Below the pieces are notes generated by a model. That model was not told the DNA's origin. It saw only the letters and a list, made by a program, of their open reading frames with translations, and searched no databases. A DNA stretch of 64,000 bases, taken from NCBI GenBank assembly GCA_947445035.1, contig CANFCK010000023.1:1-64000 (forward strand), written 5' to 3'. The stretch is from Deltaproteobacteria bacterium (GTDB lineage: Bacteria > Myxococcota_A > UBA796 > SXON01). Numbering within the stretch: position 1 is the first letter of the stretch; the number at the start of each line of letters is the position of its first letter. Shown one piece after another: positions 59,787-64,000 of this stretch. The position numbers were made by a program, and so were the translations under genes.

Positions 59787-61187
59787 TCAAAACGGCGCGA
59801 AAAGGTACACCGCCCCCGCGAACGCGCCGCCCTGATCGGAGTAGGGCGCGCCGACCATCAGGTCGGCGAGGCCGTCGCCGTCGTAGTCGCCGCCGCCAGC
59901 CACGACGCGGGCGCCGTAGTCACCTTCCGCCTCGCCTCGCCAGCGGCCGTCGGCCTCGGCGAGGGAGTGCGAGCCCGCCGCGAAGGGCGCGAGCAGCAGG
60001 TAGGCCGCGCCGGCGTCGGTCCCAGCGCCATCGTGACCGTAGGCGCCCACGAAGAGGTCGGAGAGCCCGTCGCCATCGGTGTCGCCGGCGGCCGCAAGGT
60101 GCGCGCCCGCCTGATCAATCTCGACCTCGCCCAAAAAATCCACGGCCGCGTCGGCGACAGTCCCGCTCTGCACCGGCGACGACATCACCCAGGTGCGGCC
60201 CTGCTTGTCGAGCGTCTCCCCGCTCAGCGCGAGGTCCGACAGCCCGTCCCCCGTCGCATCGCCGAGCCCCACCACGAAGTCACCCACGTACTGGTCGGCC
60301 TCGACTCCGGTGATGAGCACGTCGCCATCGCGCAGCGCGAGAAGCCCTTCCGGAAGCGGGCTGTAGAAGACCGCCACCAGACCCGCGTTGGCCCCGGCGT
60401 CGTCGGCACCGATGCAGCCGATGACCAGGTCGTCGGTGCCATCCCCGTCGAGGTCCCCGCCGTTGCCCATCACCTGTCCCACCCCGTCGCCGGCCTCGGG
60501 GTCGCCGTGGCGGACCTCGGCGGTGGGGCTCGTGCCTTGGATGATGGTCGTGGCGTCGCCGGCCTGGACCTCGCCCAAGAGCGCGCTGGCAGCAAACGCG
60601 TAGAGTCGCCCCGAGCCCGCGCCGTTGGCGTCGCTGCCGGGAGCGCCCACCAGCAAAACGTCACCCTCCGCCGTCCGCAGCCACTCCACCGTCGTCCCGG
60701 CGTAGTCGTTGGTCAGCTCCCCCAGCACGCGCGCAGGGGCCTCCGCTGCATCCGCCGCCCCGTCAGCGAGCAAGGCGTCAAAGATGTACACCGTCCCCGA
60801 GTACGCGCCGTTGCCAGCGCCGCCGATCGCCCCCGCCGCTACCCGATCCCGGCCGGCCGCCAACGAAAACCCCAGGGAGTCGCGACTATTCGACGTGATG
60901 CACAGCTGCCCTTCGGCGAGCGAGACCTCGCCCGTCACCTCGGAGAAGCGGCACACGCGGTTCAGGAAATAGCCCGACACCCACGCCGTGCTCCGGGCGC
61001 CGCCTTCGAGGGGGGGGCCGAAGTCCATGGCCCGCCCCGTCGACGCCGACGCTTCCCCTCGCACCGTCAGCACCGACTCCAGGACCAGGGCGCTGCCGGT
61101 GTCTCCGCTGTCGCCGGAGTCGACTTCGCCGGGGTCAGCGGTGTCGTCGGTGGCGGAGAGGCATGCGGCGGCGAGGAGGAGCAGCAT
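59787..61187 (-). CDS. FG-GAP (integrin-alpha-like) propeller lipoprotein
   Basis: 466 residues from the ATG at 61187: MLLLLAAACLSATDDTAD, lipobox AAAC, Asp/Thr linker. Seven FG-GAP-type repeats follow, with Ca-binding loops of the form D-x-D-G-D-G-x-D-D-L: GGDLDGDGTDDLVIGCIGAD, LGDATGDGLSDLALSG, AGDTDGDGLSDLFVGAYGHD, GGDYDGDGLADLMVGAPYSD. This is the integrin-alpha N-terminal propeller pattern common in myxobacterial and planctomycete surface proteins. The frame remains open upstream for over 2 kb, but that part lies opposite the ketosynthase-like, ACP and reductase genes and is not coding. A 30-bp spacer separates it from the divergent next gene. Confidence 0.82.
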   Translation of the reverse strand: MLLLLAAACLSATDDTADPGEVDSGDSGDTGSALVLESVLTVRGEASASTGRAMDFGPPLEGGARSTAWVSGYFLNRVCRFSEVTGEVSLAEGQLCITSNSRDSLGFSLAAGRDRVAAGAIGGAGNGAYSGTVYIFDALLADGAADAAEAPARVLGELTNDYAGTTVEWLRTAEGDVLLVGAPGSDANGAGSGRLYAFAASALLGEVQAGDATTIIQGTSPTAEVRHGDPEAGDGVGQVMGNGGDLDGDGTDDLVIGCIGADDAGANAGLVAVFYSPLPEGLLALRDGDVLITGVEADQYVGDFVVGLGDATGDGLSDLALSGETLDKQGRTWVMSSPVQSGTVADAAVDFLGEVEIDQAGAHLAAAGDTDGDGLSDLFVGAYGHDGAGTDAGAAYLLLAPFAAGSHSLAEADGRWRGEAEGDYGARVVAGGGDYDGDGLADLMVGAPYSDQGGAFAGAVYLFAPF

Positions 61188-61217
61188 GGCGCCAGCGTAG
61201 CCGGTTAGCTCCTGCCC

Positions 61218-61973
61218 GTGCGCTCCGTTGTGCTCGTCGCCCACTCGCTCCTGGTGTCCGACGTCCGCGGCGGGGAGGTCCCCCATTTTGATCCGGTGGC
61301 GGCCGGCATCCCGAGAAAGTCGCTCAAGACCATGACCCGCGCCGTACAATTGGGCGTCGCGGCCGTGCTTGCGGCGGCGGCCCGCGTTCCCGAGCTCTCC
61401 AGGGTTCCGCCTGAGCGGCGCGGGCTCTACGTAGGGGCATCCCCCCAACAGGGCGACGCGTCCGACCTGGGGCCGGCGATGCACGCCACTGGCTCGGCGC
61501 TCGACCTCGCCGCGTTCGCGGAGCGGGGAATCCCGCTCGTTCCCCCCTTGTGGCTCGTCAAGGGCCTGTCGAACAACATCCTCGGCTACGCCAGCGCAAT
61601 GCTGGACTTTCGCGGTGATAATGGAAACTGGTGCGACGGTCGCCACGGCGGGGCGGTGGCGCTGACCCAGGCCATCCATGCGGTGGCGGAGGGGCGCGTG
61701 GACGTTGCCATCGCCGGGGGCGCCGACGCGCTCCGCGGTGCGGAGGCGATCGTAGGCCACCCCTGTGCCGAAGGCGCGGCGTTCGTGGTGATGTGTGCTG
61801 AGGGACTGCTCACCATCCCTGGCCGGGCCGTACGCGCGGGATTGCCCACGGAGCCGGCCGATATCGACCCGGTGGGGGAACTCGGGGCAGCAGCGGTTGC
61901 GGTAGCCTTTGCCCGCGGGCTGGCTACCGGCCAGCGCTTCTGCATCGGCGGAATCGAGGTCGCGGCGGGCTGA
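61218..61973 (+). CDS. Second half-length ketosynthase-like protein lacking the active-site Cys
   Basis: 251 residues from a GTG (VRSVVLVAHSLLVSDVRGGE). Ketosynthase-like features: IPRKSLKTMTRAVQLGVAAV, ERRGLYVGASPQQGD, LVKGLSNNILGYASAMLDFR and DVAIAGGADALRG. At the active-site loop (GDNGNWCDGRHGGAVAL) the residue aligned with the nucleophile is Arg, with a Cys three positions earlier. The C-terminal His/Lys half is absent. It is paralogous in type to 51398-52126. It leads an operon with the ACP and reductase genes (54-bp and 6-bp gaps). A chain-length-factor or scaffold role is inferred. Confidence 0.65.
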   Translation: MRSVVLVAHSLLVSDVRGGEVPHFDPVAAGIPRKSLKTMTRAVQLGVAAVLAAAARVPELSRVPPERRGLYVGASPQQGDASDLGPAMHATGSALDLAAFAERGIPLVPPLWLVKGLSNNILGYASAMLDFRGDNGNWCDGRHGGAVALTQAIHAVAEGRVDVAIAGGADALRGAEAIVGHPCAEGAAFVVMCAEGLLTIPGRAVRAGLPTEPADIDPVGELGAAAVAVAFARGLATGQRFCIGGIEVAAG

Positions 61974-62027
61974 GCCGGGTGGCCGGGCGAAGGGAGTCAC
62001 GCTAAAACCGCCGGCGCGAGGTGAAGG

Positions 62028-62459
62028 ATGTTTGAGCCGGTTGGGAGCGCCGAGGCCTGCGACGCCGTCGTCCTCCACAAGGTGCGTCAGGCCTTCGCCG
62101 ACGCGCTGGGCATGGGCGTGGACGACGTGCAGTTCGGCTCCGGCGTCATGGGCGAGCTCGGGGCAGAGAGTCTCGACCTGCTCGACATCGCATTTCGTAT
62201 AGAGCGTGCCTTTGACGTTCGTATTCCACGTGGCGGTATCGAGCAGACCGGGCGCCAGGGCCTCGGGGCGACCGAGGTGTACGAGGTGGGCGGCGTCTTG
62301 ACGGTCGCCGCGCTTGGCCGCCTCGCCGACGCCATGCCGGAAGTACCGCGGGCGGAGTTCCGCGACGGATTGAAGGTGTCGGAGGTCGCGACGCTTTTGC
62401 GGGTCGGCACCTTCTACAACATCGTCCAGGGGCTCCTCGCGCAGAAAGCGGCCGGGTAG
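62028..62459 (+). CDS. Acyl carrier protein with extended C-terminal part
   Basis: 143 residues, nearly twice a normal ACP (~80). The first ~70 residues are the carrier domain: helix I AVVLHKVRQAFADALGMG, then GELGAESLDLLDIAFRIE, where Ser48 is the expected phosphopantetheine site (Ser-Leu-Asp), and helix III FDVRIPRG. From ~70 there is an extra segment, TGRQGLGATEVYEVGGVLTV, AALGRLADAMPEVPRAEF and VSEVATLLRVGTFYNIVQGL. The last of these resembles the closing helix of an ACP, so an insertion of ~50 residues seems to sit between helices. It would carry the chain made by the ketosynthases. It is preceded by the half-ketosynthase and followed, 6 bp later, by the reductase. Confidence 0.82.
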   Translation: MFEPVGSAEACDAVVLHKVRQAFADALGMGVDDVQFGSGVMGELGAESLDLLDIAFRIERAFDVRIPRGGIEQTGRQGLGATEVYEVGGVLTVAALGRLADAMPEVPRAEFRDGLKVSEVATLLRVGTFYNIVQGLLAQKAAG

Positions 62460-62465
62460 CGCCGC

Positions 62466-63335
62466 GTGGGCGTGCCCCGCTTCGCCTTCCTCGTGCACCC
62501 GCTGGTGCCATTGGCCAGGCGTCTGCAGGGGTTGCGTTGTGGGAGCGCGGGCATCGCGCTGGGCGTGCGGGCAGGAACCGACCCCGATGATTGCGGCGTG
62601 CTGGCTCGCCTGCGCTACCGGGGCGTGGAGGGCGTGATCGTGGGCGTGCCGATGTTGCCGACGGAGCTGCTTGCCGACCAGGAGCGGGCCCTCCGCTGCA
62701 TGCTCCGCGCCGTGCAGATCGCGGGTCCGGTCGCGCACGTGGGGCTGGGCAGCGTCTTGTCGGTGGTAGCGGGTCGCGGCGCGGCGCTCCAGGCGGCGTG
62801 CGGGATTCCGGTCACGACGGGGAACGCCGCGACAGCCTGGGCCGCTTGGCGAATCGCGGAGCGGGTGGCCGCGGGGCGACGTGTCGGTGTCATCGGCGCG
62901 AAGGGGTCGGTCGGCCGCGCGCTGGTAGAGCTCCTCGGCGCGGCGCCGGACCCTCAGGACCTGGGCGAGTTCGAGGTGCTCGTCGGCGCGCACACCACCG
63001 GCGGGATGGTCGACCCTGGACGCCTGCGGGCGGGTGCGCAGCTGGTCGATGTCGCGCTGCCGCCGACGCTCTCTGGGCCTACGCCGCAGGGGGTCACGGT
63101 GATCGCCGGTGAGCGCTTGCCGCTGCCGGCGGGGTGGAACCGCGATGTGTGGGGCTGGGTTTTCCACGTGGTCGCCGGCTACGGTCCTCAGCACGTCTAC
63201 GCCTGTCTCGTAGAGCCGCTGCTTGCGGTTCTGGAGGGGCGCACCGAGCCCTGGCAGCAAGGGCGCTCGCTGACGGCGAAGACCGTCGTCGTCCTTGGTG
63301 AAGCGGCCGCGCGGCACGGCTTCTTGATCGGCTGA
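62466..63335 (+). CDS. Acyl-ACP reductase-like protein (cyanobacterial AAR family)
   Basis: 289 residues from a GTG. The overall order matches cyanobacterial long-chain acyl-ACP reductase: FAFLVHPLVP at the start, IPVTTGNAATAWAAWRI, the Rossmann loop VGVIGAKGSVGRALVELL (144-150), Cys247 in HVYACLVEPLLAVLEGR and the ending VVLGEAAARHGFLIG. The AAR catalytic Cys sits in a similar ACFAEAMLLEFEG context, so the thioester-forming residue appears conserved. AAR reduces acyl-ACP to fatty aldehyde with NADPH. Its position immediately after an ACP gene supports the same reaction here. It is shorter than cyanobacterial AAR (~340), mainly at the N-terminus. Confidence 0.72.
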   Translation: MGVPRFAFLVHPLVPLARRLQGLRCGSAGIALGVRAGTDPDDCGVLARLRYRGVEGVIVGVPMLPTELLADQERALRCMLRAVQIAGPVAHVGLGSVLSVVAGRGAALQAACGIPVTTGNAATAWAAWRIAERVAAGRRVGVIGAKGSVGRALVELLGAAPDPQDLGEFEVLVGAHTTGGMVDPGRLRAGAQLVDVALPPTLSGPTPQGVTVIAGERLPLPAGWNRDVWGWVFHVVAGYGPQHVYACLVEPLLAVLEGRTEPWQQGRSLTAKTVVVLGEAAARHGFLIG

Positions 63336-63396
63336 ACATCGCCGCGGTCCGCGGGTCGGCTCAAGCCCGGCGCCCTCGAGTCCGATTCGGGGGGGG

Positions 63397-63765
63397 ATGA
63401 CCGAGGCGGACCAGCTCCTGAGCCTGCCCGTGGCCGTGGGCCACAAGGGACGGCTGTGGCTGGCCGGGGAGCTGGCGGCGGGTCTGGCGGAGCGGATTGG
63501 CCTGGGCCCACATGGTGATCAGGCCGCCCTTCTGCGGGAGCGGCTGATGCATGCCTGGGCGAGTGGCCGGTCCCCGACCCTGGACGAGCTCCTCGGCGAA
63601 GGCATGTCCCACGACGGTGCCGACGGCTGTGCGTTGCCGATGCACGCCCGCCTTGAGCTGGCGCTGCACTTCGTCACCGGCGCCCCCGAGTTCGCGGGCG
63701 GCCCGCCGCACCCCGAGTTCGCGAAGCGGGCCGTGACCGCACGAGTGGCCGCGGGGGCGGCGTAG
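63397..63765 (+). CDS. Small soluble protein of unknown function
   Basis: 122 residues (MTEADQLLSLPVAVGHKGRL). Acidic and helical-looking, without signal peptide or membrane segment. Contains LMHAWASGRSPTLDELLGEG and HARLELALHFVTGAPEFAGG. Not recognised. It follows the acyl-ACP reductase by 61 bp on the same strand and may be the last gene of that operon, or independent. Confidence 0.5.
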   Translation: MTEADQLLSLPVAVGHKGRLWLAGELAAGLAERIGLGPHGDQAALLRERLMHAWASGRSPTLDELLGEGMSHDGADGCALPMHARLELALHFVTGAPEFAGGPPHPEFAKRAVTARVAAGAA

Positions 63766-63772
63766 TCGGTGA

Positions 63773-64000
63773 TCAACCCCCGCTGAGCACCACCCCGTCC
63801 ACGCTCACCGGCACCACGAGCAGCCCGAGCTTCTCGAGCTCCGGGCGAACCACGGCGGCGTCCCCGACGATCACAAACAACAGACGATCGGGGTCGACGC
63901 GATCGCTGAACGCCTTCTGGGCCGCGGCAGTGGTCGTGGCGCCGACGCGTGCCGGGTAGCCGGTGACCCAGTCGTCGGGCAGGCCGTAGGTGCGCATCAC
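63773..64000 (-). CDS. C-terminal end of an M16 (pitrilysin-like) family protein, cut by window edge
   Basis: 75 codons are visible on the minus strand, with no start required since the frame continues beyond the edge. It reads RTYGLPDDWVTGYPARV then AFSDRVDPDRLLFVIVGDAA and PELEKLGLLVVPVSVDG. The motif VDPDRLLFVIVGDAA near the end is typical of the second half of M16B zinc-peptidase-like proteins, which lacks the HxxEH zinc site. The active half, if present, is outside the window. It converges with the small gene to its left. Confidence 0.7.
   Translation of the reverse strand: MMRTYGLPDDWVTGYPARVGATTTAAAQKAFSDRVDPDRLLFVIVGDAAVVRPELEKLGLLVVPVSVDGVVLSGG

Noticed and set aside
61188..63446. 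Minus-strand open frame of over 700 codons continuous with the FG-GAP lipoprotein
   Set aside because: It is opposite the half-ketosynthase, ACP and acyl-ACP reductase genes, has Arg/His/Pro-rich composition, and a clear lipoprotein signal starts at 61187.

Overview
The window is very GC-rich DNA, coding-dense on both strands, most consistent with a myxobacterium-like member of the Myxococcota. The evidence is the gene content: an AgmX/PglI-type protein, many short-signal lipoproteins with Asp/Thr/Gly-rich linkers, a MopE-like metal-binding repeat protein, Hanks-type Ser/Thr kinases with membrane and extracytoplasmic parts, proteins ending in a MYXO-CTERM-like tail (58156-59364, and 42549-44294 in weaker form), and an ECF sigma factor with its own membrane partner. 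No rRNA, tRNA or CRISPR array was seen. This is inference from gene families; no 16S or marker tree was possible.

Layout. 1-1513 is a mobile or acquired patch: an IS91-family transposase cut by the left edge, then an AbrB/MazE-like antitoxin with a Doc/Fic toxin. 1680-8331 is metabolic: a GH57 glucan enzyme with a coupled MFS permease, a GT-C-like membrane protein, a lone cobyric acid synthase and a small lipoprotein. 8388-15611 holds an AgmX-like protein, a barrel fragment, then a same-strand run of nadA, an old-yellow-enzyme/dienoyl-CoA reductase, a YtcJ-like amidohydrolase and a cupin. 15662-23565 has a gene relic, a Rieske oxygenase whose 3' end shares a 43-bp tail with the next gene, an ECF sigma/barrel pair, two repeat lipoproteins, a stop-interrupted relic and a DUF2891 lipoprotein. 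23668-34609 contains a FrnE-like DsbA, a Ser/Thr kinase with an external Cache-like sensor, a glutamate-cysteine ligase, a TlpA-like lipoprotein, a TPR-membrane-histidine-kinase protein, the MopE-like lipoprotein, a second old yellow enzyme and a ferredoxin-reductase-like flavoprotein. 34682-49718 is rich in surface lipoproteins, including a 1,553-residue lamin-tail/CotH protein facing a lamin-tail/MYXO-CTERM-like protein.

The most distinctive part is 49751-63335. One tightly overlapping operon encodes a FabZ-like dehydratase, a full ketosynthase, a half-length ketosynthase-like protein without the catalytic Cys, a large transmembrane Ser/Thr kinase and a second full ketosynthase. After a block of lipoprotein genes, a second operon encodes another Cys-less half-ketosynthase, an unusually long acyl carrier protein and a homologue of cyanobacterial acyl-ACP reductase. 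Together they look like a dedicated type II fatty-acid/polyketide line with reductive (aldehyde) release, possibly controlled by the kinase made in the same transcript. I do not recognise this exact arrangement.

At several convergent gene pairs a short, nearly perfect hairpin sits on or between the two stop codons. Many neighbouring genes are coupled by 4-nt NTGA overlaps.
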